Positions 1 through 7,089 of a DNA stretch of 9,532 nucleotides are shown here, piece after piece. The notes beneath the pieces were generated by a model that saw only the letters and a list, made by a program, of their open reading frames with translations, was not told where the DNA came from and made no database searches. The first letter of the stretch is position 1; every line of letters begins with the position of its first letter. Origin of the DNA: Labilibaculum sp032125735 (GTDB lineage Bacteria; Bacteroidota; Bacteroidia; Bacteroidales; Marinifilaceae); assembly GCA_032125735.1 (NCBI GenBank), contig JAQBBZ010000171.1, positions 1 through 9,532 of the forward strand, in the 5' to 3' direction. Both the position numbers and the translations under genes were made by a program.

Positions 1-1506
1 ATATCCTTCTGCCGAAACCATCACAATATATTCCAGTTCTGGATTGAGATCTACTATAAATTGTCCTTCCTCATTCGATTTACTATCTGTTTGCTCTCCG
101 TTTGAAGAGACAATATGAATATCTGCTTTAGTAACTAGCTCATTCGTTTCTGAGTTTACAACTTTTCCTGAAAAAGAAAACTGCAAAGGCACGTAATCAA
201 ATCTATAAATATCATCGTTGCCATTTTTACGCGAAGATGTGAACATTCCCTTCTCCTGGTCAAACTGAAATACCATGGCAAAATCATCAGCCGTTGAATT
301 TATTGGGTACTTCATATTTTCCACCTTCCAAACTCCAGTTTCTTCACGTTTAGCGTGATAAATATCCAAGCCACCCATTCCTTCCTTACGATCAGAAGCA
401 AAATATAAATCTCCATTGCTTTTAATAAAAGGAAATAACTCATTATCCGGTGAATTAATTGGTCGTCCTAAGTTTTGTGGTTCACTCCAACTATTTCCAT
501 TTTTCTTCGCCATCCAAATATCATTCCCTCCGTAACCACCTGGCATATCGGATACAAAATACAGAATAGTACCATCGACCGAGATAGACGGATGACCTAC
601 CGACAAACTATCTTTAACCACATCGAGCTGTACAACACCCCCCCAACCATCTTCTTGTCTTTGTACGGCAAATATTTTAGTTCCTTGATTGTCCTTATTT
701 ACTTTTTGAGAAGAAGTAAAATACAAAATGTCTGCCCCAGAAGAAAAGCATGCAGCACCTTCATTCCAATCGGTATTAATTGTATCACCTGCCCCCTTAG
801 GTTTACTCCATTGGTAAGTATCAACAATTACTTTTCGTGATGTCCCTTCTTTCCCTCTCTTCTTTTTACTTCTTCGAATCACCTCATTAGAATAGTGCGA
901 TTCCAGAATATTTGAATAAAAATCTCCTGTAACACCATCTTTTTTAGGCTTGTCATTCAACTTCCTAGTTGATGAGAAAAAGACAACATTCGTATCCTTC
1001 CCCATGTAGATTGGGCAAAAATCGCTACTCGAAGAATTAAAATCATTCATTATCTCAACTTTATATCTCCCTGGATACTCTTCCCATTCACTAATCCTTT
1101 TTAGCATTTCAGAAGGGTCATGATCTGCCTTTGCTTCTGGTTTAAGATCCAAATACTCCCAGAAATTTTCCTTCGCCTCTTCTATTTTTCCATTTTTCAC
1201 TTCAGTATACGCTAAATTCAATACAGCATTTGAGAATGTATCTCGGTTCATTATGGCCTTACGATACCATGCCGAAGCCTTTCGAGGTTCATTAACCAGA
1301 TCGAAACTGGAAGCTGTTTTAAAGGCAATATCAGCTTTCGCCTCTCCATCGTTCGACTTTTTATAAGCCTTTTCATACAAGCTTTGTGCATAATAGTAAC
1401 GTCCGGACTGAACCATTTTATCGCCACGATTTACATAGGATTGTGAAGAACAGGAAACGAATACTCCAAGAATAATTAAGATACAAATATTAGAAAAGAG
1501 CTTCAT
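1..1506 (-). CDS. PorE-like TPR/PD40-propeller lipoprotein, C-terminus beyond the window
   Basis: The frame is open for 502 codons from the ATG at 1506 to the window edge. The N-terminus is a lipoprotein signal: a basic start, a hydrophobic run and a lipobox-like F-V-S-C with Cys19. Residues about 24-127 look like three TPR units (for example GRYYYAQSLYEKAY and EPRKASAWYRKAI). About 150-435 holds five PD40/WD40-like blades with the D-L/I-Y-F-x-S-D/S-R pattern, near 160-181, 246-268, 302-331, 353-382 and 405-434; blades 3 and 4 carry GG-x-D-I-W/Y. From about 440 a carboxypeptidase-regulatory-like beta domain begins (FSGKVVNSETNELV). This order is that of PorE, a type IX secretion/outer-membrane lipoprotein that ends in a peptidoglycan-binding OmpA domain; that domain would lie outside the window. 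Bacteroidota encode many paralogues of this architecture, so a true PorE role is unproven. An insert after blade 1 contains a basic stretch RRSKKKRGK (211-219). It starts 110 bp downstream of the glnN terminator and is probably transcribed separately. Confidence 0.85.
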   Translation of the reverse strand, partial: MKLFSNICILIILGVFVSCSSQSYVNRGDKMVQSGRYYYAQSLYEKAYKKSNDGEAKADIAFKTASSFDLVNEPRKASAWYRKAIMNRDTFSNAVLNLAYTEVKNGKIEEAKENFWEYLDLKPEAKADHDPSEMLKRISEWEEYPGRYKVEIMNDFNSSSSDFCPIYMGKDTNVVFFSSTRKLNDKPKKDGVTGDFYSNILESHYSNEVIRRSKKKRGKEGTSRKVIVDTYQWSKPKGAGDTINTDWNEGAACFSSGADILYFTSSQKVNKDNQGTKIFAVQRQEDGWGGVVQLDVVKDSLSVGHPSISVDGTILYFVSDMPGGYGGNDIWMAKKNGNSWSEPQNLGRPINSPDNELFPFIKSNGDLYFASDRKEGMGGLDIYHAKREETGVWKVENMKYPINSTADDFAMVFQFDQEKGMFTSSRKNGNDDIYRFDYVPLQFSFSGKVVNSETNELVTKADIHIVSSNGEQTDSKSNEEGQFIVDLNPELEYIVMVSAEGY

Positions 1507-1616
1507 CAGTTGAGTTTAAAATTCATTTATTGAAGTTAACAAGGTATAAAAATAATTATTTTATTCCAGTGGTCAATGATTTGTAATAAGAGATAGTTTT
1601 TTCTTATATAAAACAG

Positions 1617-1648
1617 AAAAGGATGTTCAAATAAATGAACATCCTTTT
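1617..1648 (-). terminator. Hairpin terminator downstream of glnN
   Basis: A perfect 13-bp inverted repeat, AAAAGGATGTTCA at 1617-1629 and its complement at 1636-1648, encloses a 6-nt loop. It starts 22 bp past the glnN stop codon. On the minus strand the 3' arm ends in TTTT and is followed by CTGTTTT, giving a U-rich tail. The arm symmetry means it could also stop plus-strand transcription, but no plus-strand gene is seen nearby. Confidence 0.8.
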
Positions 1649-1670
1649 ACAATTTTTATTGTTGTCTCAA

Positions 1671-3860
1671 CTAGTTGCTGAATAACAATTCACGATATTT
1701 TGGCAATGGCCACATTTCGTTATCAACAATCAACTCCAACTTATCGATATGGTAACGAATACTTGAAAGATATGGACGAACTTTTTCATGATAAGCCATA
1801 GCCATTTCCATGCCTTCTTCCAATACGTTACATGCTTTACGAGCATCGATCATTTCTTTCACTTTAGCTTTAATTGAACTAATATGACCCGATATTTCTT
1901 TAATTAATTCTTTACGTGCAAAGGACAATTCTTCATACTCACTATTGGTAAAGATATCTCTTAAGCCTTGAACATTTTGGATTAGCTTAGTTTGATAAGC
2001 AACAGCCGTTGGTACAATATGGTTAATTGCCAAATCTCCCAGAACACGAGCTTCAATTTGAATTTTCTTGGTAAATTTCTCTAATTCCACTTCAACACGA
2101 GCTACCAATTCTTTTTCAGTCATCACACCACTTCCAATCAGAGATTTTCTAGCAGCAGGTTCAAGATACTTGGATATTGATTCAGGAACACTTTGAATGT
2201 TAGTCAGCCCTCTTTTTTTAGCTTCAACCACCCATTCTTCAGAATAACCATCACCATTAAAACGGATTGGCTTGCATTCAATGATCATTTTCTTAAGAAT
2301 TTGAAAGATTGCCTCATCCTTCTTAATCCCTTCTTCGATTAAGGCATCAACAGCTAGCTTAAATTCTGTTAACTCAACAGCAACAGCTGCACTTAAAGCT
2401 GTCATAGCCGCAGCACTATTCACAGAAGATCCAACAGCACGGAACTCAAAACGGTTTCCTGTAAATGCGAATGGTGAAGTCCGGTTACGATCGGTATTAT
2501 CTAAAATAATCTCAGGAATTCTACCGATACCTAATTTTAAAGCCGTTTTCTCATCAGGGGTCATCTTTCTTTCACCAACTTCGTCAACAATTCTATCCAA
2601 CATTCTTGAAACCTCATCTCCAAGGAAAGCAGACATAATTGAAGGAGGAGCTTCATTTGCACCTAAACGGTGACTATTTGAAGCTGTAAGAATTGATGCA
2701 CGCAACAAATCCTGATTTTTATAAACAGCCATCAATGTATTTACCACAAAGGTAAGGAATTGAATATTTGCTTTAGGATTTTTACCAGGAGCCAAAAGAA
2801 TAACACCAGTATCGGTTCCTAAAGACCAGTTATTGTGTTTACCTGAACCATTAATTCCAGCGAATGGTTTTTCATGGAAAAGAACACGGAATTTATGGTG
2901 ACGGGCAACCTTTTTCATGATATCCATCAACAATTGATTGTGATCATTTGCCAGGTTAGCTTCTTCAAAAATAGGCGCTAATTCGAAATGATTTGGAGCC
3001 ACCTCATTGTGACGGGTTTTCACTGGAATTCCCAATTTATGGCATTCAACTTCCAACTCCATCATAAAATTAGTTACACGTTCTGGAATTGATCCAAAAT
3101 AATGGTCATCTAACTGCTGATCTTTAGAAGAGGAGTGTCCCATTAGAGTACGACCTGTTAATACCAAATCAGGACGAGCCAAATATAAGGCTTCATCAAT
3201 TAGGAAATATTCTTGTTCCCAACCTAGGTTGGTATGAACTTTAGTTACATTTTTATCAAAATACTGACAAACACCAACAGCCGCTTCATCAACAGCAGCT
3301 AATGCCTTCAATAACGGAGCCTTGTAATCAAGGGCTTCTCCAGTATATGAAATAAATATAGTGGGAATACAAAGTGTTGTACCAACAATAAAAGCTGGAG
3401 ACGATACATCCCAAGCAGTATATCCACGGGCTTCAAATGTTTGACGAATTCCTCCTGAAGGGAATGAAGATGCATCTGGCTCTTGCTGAGCCAATAATTT
3501 ACCAGAAAAATTTTCGATCATATGACCACCATCACCATAATCGATAAACCCGTCGTGTTTTTCTGCAGTTCCGTCTGTTAATGGTTGAAACCAGTGAGTA
3601 TAATGGGTTGCACCTTTTTCAATCGACCAGGCTTTCATCCCTGCAGCAATACCATCTGCCAATTTAGGATCCACGGATGTGCCTTTTAGATTTGCTGTCA
3701 TTACCGCACGGAAAGCCTCTTTAGAAAGGTACTTTCTCATGGATTCTACATTAAACACTAATTCGCCGTAATAATCAGTCACCTTATTTGAAGGTAAAAT
3801 AACCGGCTTTGGTTCTCTTTTAAGTAACTCTCCTAACGCTTTAAATCTAATTGTGGCCAT
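1671..3860 (-). CDS. glnN: Type III glutamine synthetase (GSIII)
   Basis: The 729-residue product is a class III glutamine synthetase, which makes glutamine from glutamate, ammonia and ATP in the cytoplasm. The length equals that of the classical Bacteroides GSIII, well above the roughly 450-470 residues of GSI. Active-site motifs are intact and in order: GWEQEYF (213-219) with metal-binding glutamates, HNEVAPNHFE (284-293), GINGSGKHNNWSLG (335-348) with the conserved histidine, and NRTSPFAFTGNRFEFR (459-474) with the arginines and glutamate of the glutamate and phosphate sites. The alpha-helical C-terminal extension typical of GSIII (about 560-729) is present. The ATG at 3860 gives the usual M-x-x-x-R-F start; no strong Shine-Dalgarno is seen, as is common in this phylum. 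No ammonium transporter or PII gene adjoins it. It is followed by a hairpin terminator and preceded by a 254-bp leader, so it is probably monocistronic. Confidence 0.97.
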   Translation of the reverse strand: MATIRFKALGELLKREPKPVILPSNKVTDYYGELVFNVESMRKYLSKEAFRAVMTANLKGTSVDPKLADGIAAGMKAWSIEKGATHYTHWFQPLTDGTAEKHDGFIDYGDGGHMIENFSGKLLAQQEPDASSFPSGGIRQTFEARGYTAWDVSSPAFIVGTTLCIPTIFISYTGEALDYKAPLLKALAAVDEAAVGVCQYFDKNVTKVHTNLGWEQEYFLIDEALYLARPDLVLTGRTLMGHSSSKDQQLDDHYFGSIPERVTNFMMELEVECHKLGIPVKTRHNEVAPNHFELAPIFEEANLANDHNQLLMDIMKKVARHHKFRVLFHEKPFAGINGSGKHNNWSLGTDTGVILLAPGKNPKANIQFLTFVVNTLMAVYKNQDLLRASILTASNSHRLGANEAPPSIMSAFLGDEVSRMLDRIVDEVGERKMTPDEKTALKLGIGRIPEIILDNTDRNRTSPFAFTGNRFEFRAVGSSVNSAAAMTALSAAVAVELTEFKLAVDALIEEGIKKDEAIFQILKKMIIECKPIRFNGDGYSEEWVVEAKKRGLTNIQSVPESISKYLEPAARKSLIGSGVMTEKELVARVEVELEKFTKKIQIEARVLGDLAINHIVPTAVAYQTKLIQNVQGLRDIFTNSEYEELSFARKELIKEISGHISSIKAKVKEMIDARKACNVLEEGMEMAMAYHEKVRPYLSSIRYHIDKLELIVDNEMWPLPKYRELLFSN

Positions 3861-3901
3861 AAACGTAAAAATTTTAGTTATTTATATTTTAATCCGTACT
3901 G

Positions 3902-3955
3902 AAAAAAGGGGTACTCCGCAAAAAATGCATTCAATTTTCACCCAACACCCCCTTT
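3902..3955 (-). promoter_or_regulatory. Attenuator-like inverted repeat in the glnN leader
   Basis: On the minus strand an AAAGGGG arm (plus-strand complement 3949-3955) can pair with CCCCTTT (complement 3905-3911), across a 37-nt loop. The second arm runs straight into more T residues (to 3902), about 41 nt before the glnN ATG. The layout resembles an intrinsic terminator inside a leader, which would fit attenuation control, but the stem is only 7 bp and the loop is long. This is inference from layout alone. Confidence 0.25.
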
Positions 3956-3965
3956 ATCAACGGTA

Positions 3966-3996
3966 CAAATGTGTATAAAAAAAATCAATTTCACAA
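3966..3996 (-). promoter_or_regulatory. Candidate glnN promoter
   Basis: On the minus strand a TTG (3994-3996) is followed after 20 bp by CACATTTG (3966-3973). This is one mismatch from the Bacteroidota -7 element TAnnTTTG, and the spacing suits the -33/-7 arrangement. Transcription would begin near 3958 and give a leader of about 100 nt that includes the attenuator-like repeat. The -7 mismatch is in the normally conserved first T, so support is weak. Confidence 0.3.
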
Positions 3997-4032
3997 TCCT
4001 ACCTGCATAAAAAACACCCCCAACTAAATAAA

Positions 4033-4074
4033 AAACGATAAAAACAGGACAGAAACCCCTTATTTTTATCGTTT
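4033..4074 (-). terminator. 12-bp inverted repeat, possible terminator of the phosphatase/kinase-like operon
   Basis: AAACGATAAAAA at 4033-4044 and its perfect complement at 4063-4074 flank an 18-nt spacer, 41 bp beyond the stop codon of the kinase-like gene. On the minus strand the second arm continues into TTTATTT, as a weak terminator would. The stem has only two G-C pairs and the loop is large, so it could instead be a protein-binding palindrome upstream of glnN. Confidence 0.4.
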
Positions 4075-4114
4075 GCGCTTAAAATTATATCTTTTCTCAA
4101 AAAAAAACCTGCTT

Positions 4115-5218
4115 TTATATATTCGATGGTATTTTTGGCGACTTTTTCAGAATAACATCTTTAACATCCTTTTTTGAGCTTATCAATTCATAAAAATCAA
4201 GTATATATTCAGTTAAACCAATCCGGTTCTCTTCATTTAAATATTCGCATTGGGAAATCAACTTCAGAAATGATTCCTTAAGTTCATTAAAACCAGAAAA
4301 AGCAGTTTCCAACTCCTCATCACTCCATCTGTATCCTTTATATTTCCGTTTGTACTTTGCATCAGGTGGTATTTGAGGATCCAAAGTGAAATAAGCTTGA
4401 TTAATAATTCCTGACCAATCAAAATCGAAAGGTACTGCAACAGGAATACCCTGTTCATCCACCGACAAAATGTTAATATTGTGCAATCGACCAACATCCC
4501 AATCGGAATTCCCAATCATCAACTGAAACAAAGACAGCATTACAATGTTTTTTCGAAGAATATTGTATTGCTTTAAATTTTTATAATACTGTATTACTTT
4601 TCCGTTTCGGGTAGCAACATCATTTTTATCCTCAAGAAAGAATCCAAATTTCTTAAGAGAATCGTTTGTGAGCGTATCAATAAATAAAACACGAGACAAA
4701 CGAACTCTAAAACTATGGTCATCTATCAAATTATACATCTTGTAAATAAGATATTCTTTTATTGTATTCTGTTCAAATCCATCAGCCCTGGATTGACAAT
4801 GACTCACGTACTTTAGCTTGCTTTGCCCCTCGAACTCGGTTCCTGTTACTTTTTCGGTGGGGATCTTAAAACGTAATGGCGGAAAATCACAGTTTTGTTT
4901 TCGTCTTCGAAAATTTCCTCGAGTCATCACTTCAACATCCAGATTATTATCATTTCCTAAAAGGCGAAACAGACATTTATGATACTTCCTATTCTCACCA
5001 ACATCATTCAACAAATTGGAAAAATTAGTTTTTAACTCTATTTCGAGGAGTTTTTCGTTTTTAAATAGTGGCAAGCGCAACAAGCTATCTCTCTCTTTTT
5101 TGGATACTGCACCCACAGAAACAGAATGAACAAGAAGGAATAAGCTTAAAAAAACTTTGATAAGAAAGTCCATTTTAAAATCATTCTTTTGTACAAATAA
5201 ATTCTGTAAATTACTCAT
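4115..5218 (-). CDS. Exported CotH/Fam20-type kinase-like protein
   Basis: A protein of 367 residues, probably translated from Met16 (5173), because from there the sequence is a clean Sec signal peptide (MDFLIKVFLSLFLLVH, cleavage likely after V-G-A near residue 37). The upstream ATG at 5218 has a weak AGGA six bases ahead and would add 15 residues. Motifs recall atypical secreted kinases of the CotH/Fam20 group: TRGNFRR...PPLRFKI (99-119), KLKYVSH (134-140) with a candidate ATP-binding lysine, NTIKEYLIYKMYN (151-163) with a helix glutamate, FGFFLED (191-197) like a hinge, IGNSDWDVGRLHN (235-247) like a catalytic loop with Asp239 and Asn247, and PFDFDWSG (263-270) like the metal-binding D-F-D/G motif. 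Four cysteines (82, 110, 141, 324) could pair outside the cytoplasm. It sits 18 bp after the phosphatase gene, so the two are almost certainly co-transcribed. Kinase activity is inferred by eye from motifs; substrate is unknown. Confidence 0.7.
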   Translation of the reverse strand: MSNLQNLFVQKNDFKMDFLIKVFLSLFLLVHSVSVGAVSKKERDSLLRLPLFKNEKLLEIELKTNFSNLLNDVGENRKYHKCLFRLLGNDNNLDVEVMTRGNFRRRKQNCDFPPLRFKIPTEKVTGTEFEGQSKLKYVSHCQSRADGFEQNTIKEYLIYKMYNLIDDHSFRVRLSRVLFIDTLTNDSLKKFGFFLEDKNDVATRNGKVIQYYKNLKQYNILRKNIVMLSLFQLMIGNSDWDVGRLHNINILSVDEQGIPVAVPFDFDWSGIINQAYFTLDPQIPPDAKYKRKYKGYRWSDEELETAFSGFNELKESFLKLISQCEYLNEENRIGLTEYILDFYELISSKKDVKDVILKKSPKIPSNI

Positions 5219-5236
5219 TGTCCTGTTTTTATAGCA

Positions 5237-6445
5237 TCAATATTCAATTAACTCTCTTCTTCCATCGATAAAACAGCGGTAAAATTTCCCATCTTCAACT
5301 AATAACACCTGTGGTTTAATTTCAGAATATCCCATTGGAACATTTATAGCACCTACTTTGCCTTCATGCAAAAAACGAATTGACTCCACTTCTGTATGCC
5401 CGAAAAAAATTCTGCTTGTACTGTAGTAAGACAACACCTTATTTAATTCCTCCATATTAATAATTGAATAACTTCTGGATTTCATTAAATAACCTCGATA
5501 CCACAAGGGGTTTTCAGGAAAGTATATGGCTTTCATCAACTCCTCATGTGTCATCTCATTATCTTTATCTAAGCTTTTTCTTATATCATCATTTATCTGT
5601 TCAAGACTAAGTCCCCGATCAACTAAATCCGGAGATAAACCACCGTGAACAAATAGTAAATCGTTAATTTTCACAACAGAATTCAATGATCTCAACCATT
5701 TACCCAACTCAGTGTTTTCTGCAAAAAACCTAGGGTAATTCATCATTAATCTTTGACACATGTTCTTATACTTCGGGGCAATGTATCGAGAATCGTTCAT
5801 TAAAATCATTACCTCATGATTCCCTAACAGCAAATGCAGTTTCCCCTTATTTTCATTTGCCTGTCTCTGTAATTTCTTGATTAAATACAGACTTTCAGTC
5901 ACCTTATCACCACGATCAAATATATCACCTATAAAAACCAGATGACCATCACCCCAGTTCCAATCCAGATTTTCATTAATGACTCCCGTATTTTTAAGCA
6001 GTTGCACCAGAACATCATACTCGCCATGCACATCGCCAATTGCCAACAGCTTTGTCACCCCTGAGTATTCAGCATTTTGAACCGGATATTTTCCCTTTCG
6101 AATCAAATACTCATTTCGATCACCTTTTTGTCCTTTAACTACTACCGAATCGCCTTTTATCTTTATTTTCTTCTCCCGAATATCAATGGTATTTCCTTCT
6201 TTTTCATGATTGATATACCACGACTTCACAGTTTTATCGTCGAGCCAGAAAAAATGGGGCCCATCCGAATAATCTTCTGGATTTATTTCTTTAACATCCC
6301 CTTTAAATACTTTATCGTAAGATGAAAATGCACCAGAACTTAATTCCCCTTTCTTTTCTTGCGCATCTGCATTCAAAGACCATAAATTAATTACACTTAG
6401 GAATAAAACGATTACGTATTTATAAGGCTTTATCGTTCGATACAT
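5237..6445 (-). CDS. Exported PPP-type metallophosphatase (calcineurin-like)
   Basis: A 402-residue protein with a Sec signal peptide (hydrophobic run about 10-24, A-D-A at 26-28 before Gln29), so it should act in the periplasm or beyond. The complete PPP-family metallophosphatase signature is present in order: GDVHG (137-141), GDIFDRG (173-179), GNHE (208-211), HGG (267-269) and GHT (349-351). These supply the two-metal site of serine/threonine phosphatases and of bacterial Shewanella-like phosphatases. Residues about 40-130 form an extra N-terminal beta-rich region containing DGPHFFWLDD (61-70), whose role I do not know. The gene is first in a two-gene operon; the next gene, 18 bp on, encodes a kinase-like exported protein, which suggests a shared substrate or pathway. 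The start at 6445 is chosen because it gives the signal peptide and lies just below a good promoter match. The reaction class is secure; whether the substrate is a protein, nucleotide or sugar phosphate is not visible. Confidence 0.9.
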   Translation of the reverse strand: MYRTIKPYKYVIVLFLSVINLWSLNADAQEKKGELSSGAFSSYDKVFKGDVKEINPEDYSDGPHFFWLDDKTVKSWYINHEKEGNTIDIREKKIKIKGDSVVVKGQKGDRNEYLIRKGKYPVQNAEYSGVTKLLAIGDVHGEYDVLVQLLKNTGVINENLDWNWGDGHLVFIGDIFDRGDKVTESLYLIKKLQRQANENKGKLHLLLGNHEVMILMNDSRYIAPKYKNMCQRLMMNYPRFFAENTELGKWLRSLNSVVKINDLLFVHGGLSPDLVDRGLSLEQINDDIRKSLDKDNEMTHEELMKAIYFPENPLWYRGYLMKSRSYSIINMEELNKVLSYYSTSRIFFGHTEVESIRFLHEGKVGAINVPMGYSEIKPQVLLVEDGKFYRCFIDGRRELIEY

Positions 6446-6477
6446 ATCATTAAGAGTTTTAATGTCAAATTAAATAC

Positions 6478-6504
6478 CAAAATTACTATATCTCTTTAAA
6501 TCAA
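6478..6504 (-). promoter_or_regulatory. Probable promoter of the phosphatase/kinase-like operon
   Basis: The minus strand carries TAATTTTG (6478-6485), an exact match to the Bacteroidota -7 consensus TAnnTTTG. It is preceded after 16 bp by TTG in a T-rich run (6502-6504), slightly closer than usual for the -33 element. Transcription would start near 6471, about 26 nt ahead of the phosphatase ATG. The surroundings are very AT-rich, so a chance match is possible. Confidence 0.45.
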
Positions 6505-6631
6505 AAACTAAACCAAAATTCTCAAAGAAAGAAAAAGATTTTATTGTCCGTTATCAACGCAGCAAGTGTTCGAATGTGAACTATGATGGTATTATATGAA
6601 GATAGTAAAAAAAATAACTTAGCTTTTACTT
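6486..6631. other. AT-rich intergenic stretch
   Basis: Apart from the upstream part of the operon promoter I see no gene, RNA or repeat in these bases. They separate the phosphatase operon from the left copy of the duplicated terminator repeat. Confidence 0.5.
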
Positions 6632-6703
6632 ATAAAAAAACAGGGGTCCCGAAGAACCCCTGTTACACTACTACATAGTACCTGAATTAGTATCCAGGAT
6701 TTT
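6632..6703. repeat. Direct repeat, left copy (susD tail plus terminator)
   Basis: These 72 bp match 7346-7420 base for base except that one ACT triplet of a short ACT run is missing here. On the minus strand the block contains the codons N-P-G-Y-stop, which end the intact susD, then the spacer and the complete terminator. Here the codons are preceded by an in-frame stop (TAA) and not by susD sequence. The copy is therefore a detached gene tail: a duplication scar, or the only surviving end of a second susD. Confidence 0.9.
6634..6664 (-). terminator. Second copy of the UUCG-tetraloop terminator
   Basis: AACAGGGGTCC (6639-6649) and GAACCCCTGTT (6654-6664) form an 11-bp stem with one G-U wobble. 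On the minus strand it closes the loop C(UUCG)G and is followed by seven T (complement 6634-6640). It is identical to the copy behind susD. In this place it would stop minus-strand transcripts before they reach the phosphatase operon. Confidence 0.85.
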
Positions 6704-6904
6704 AGCAGGCAATGGCCAATTTCGCTGGTGCTATTCCAAACAATCTACCATTTTGCCCAAAATCAAACAGAGCATTTTTTATTTTGTTCTGACACCATCT
6801 CAGATCGCTAATGGGAGGGTAATTGTTGCCGGAGAATTCAAAGAAAATAAAATTTCAACCAGATGTTTTGAAGAAAACTTTCGTTCTCATTCAAGCTAAC
6901 CAAG
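6704..6904 (-). pseudogene. Possible coding relic, unidentified
   Basis: On the minus strand one frame is open for about 50 codons before a stop at the left repeat, with the readable stretches LRWCQNKIKNALFDFGQNGR and LFGIAPAKLAIAC, but it has no ATG and a TGA before it. An overlapping frame reads N-W-P-L-P-A next to the repeat. This resembles the W-P-V-P-Q that precedes the end of the intact SusD, so part of the stretch could be a decayed, frame-shifted susD end. Neither reading can be decided by eye. Confidence 0.2.
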
Positions 6905-7089
6905 CCTCTGTACCCATGGTTTATTCATTTGTACCCGCCGTTTGTCCATTTACACACACCGTTTGTCCATTTGTACCCACCGTTTGATCACTTGTACCCA
7001 CCGTTTGTCCATTTGTACCCGCCGTTTGATCACTTGTACCCACCGTTTGTCCATTTGTACCCGCCGTTTGATCATTTGTACCCGCCGTT
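6905..7089. repeat. 21-bp minisatellite with 42-bp higher-order pattern
   Basis: Seven clear tandem units of exactly 21 bp run from 6938 to 7084 (starts 6938, 6959, 6980, 7001, 7022, 7043, 7064), each CCGTTTG followed by a variable middle and TTGTACCC. A degenerate unit precedes them (6917-6937), with part of another at 6905-6916 and a decayed CCGTT at 7085-7089. Two types alternate, with middle GTCCATT (6959, 7001, 7043) or GATCACT (6980, 7022; 7064 has GATCATT), so 42 bp is the real period. There are no spacers, which excludes CRISPR. Because 21 is a multiple of three, several frames stay open through the array, one reading G-T-N-G-Q-T-A/V and G-T-S-D-Q-T-V heptapeptides on the minus strand. 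No start codon or recognisable protein goes with it. Confidence 0.95.

Noticed and set aside
475..840. 121-codon plus-strand frame
   Set aside because: It lies wholly antisense to the propeller domain of the PorE-like gene and its product has no protein-like features.
6077..6325. 82-codon plus-strand frame
   Set aside because: It is antisense to the N-terminal part of the phosphatase gene and reads as low-complexity hydrophobic sequence.
6905..7089. CRISPR-like array
   Set aside because: The units are contiguous 21-mers with no unique spacers, and no cas gene is present.
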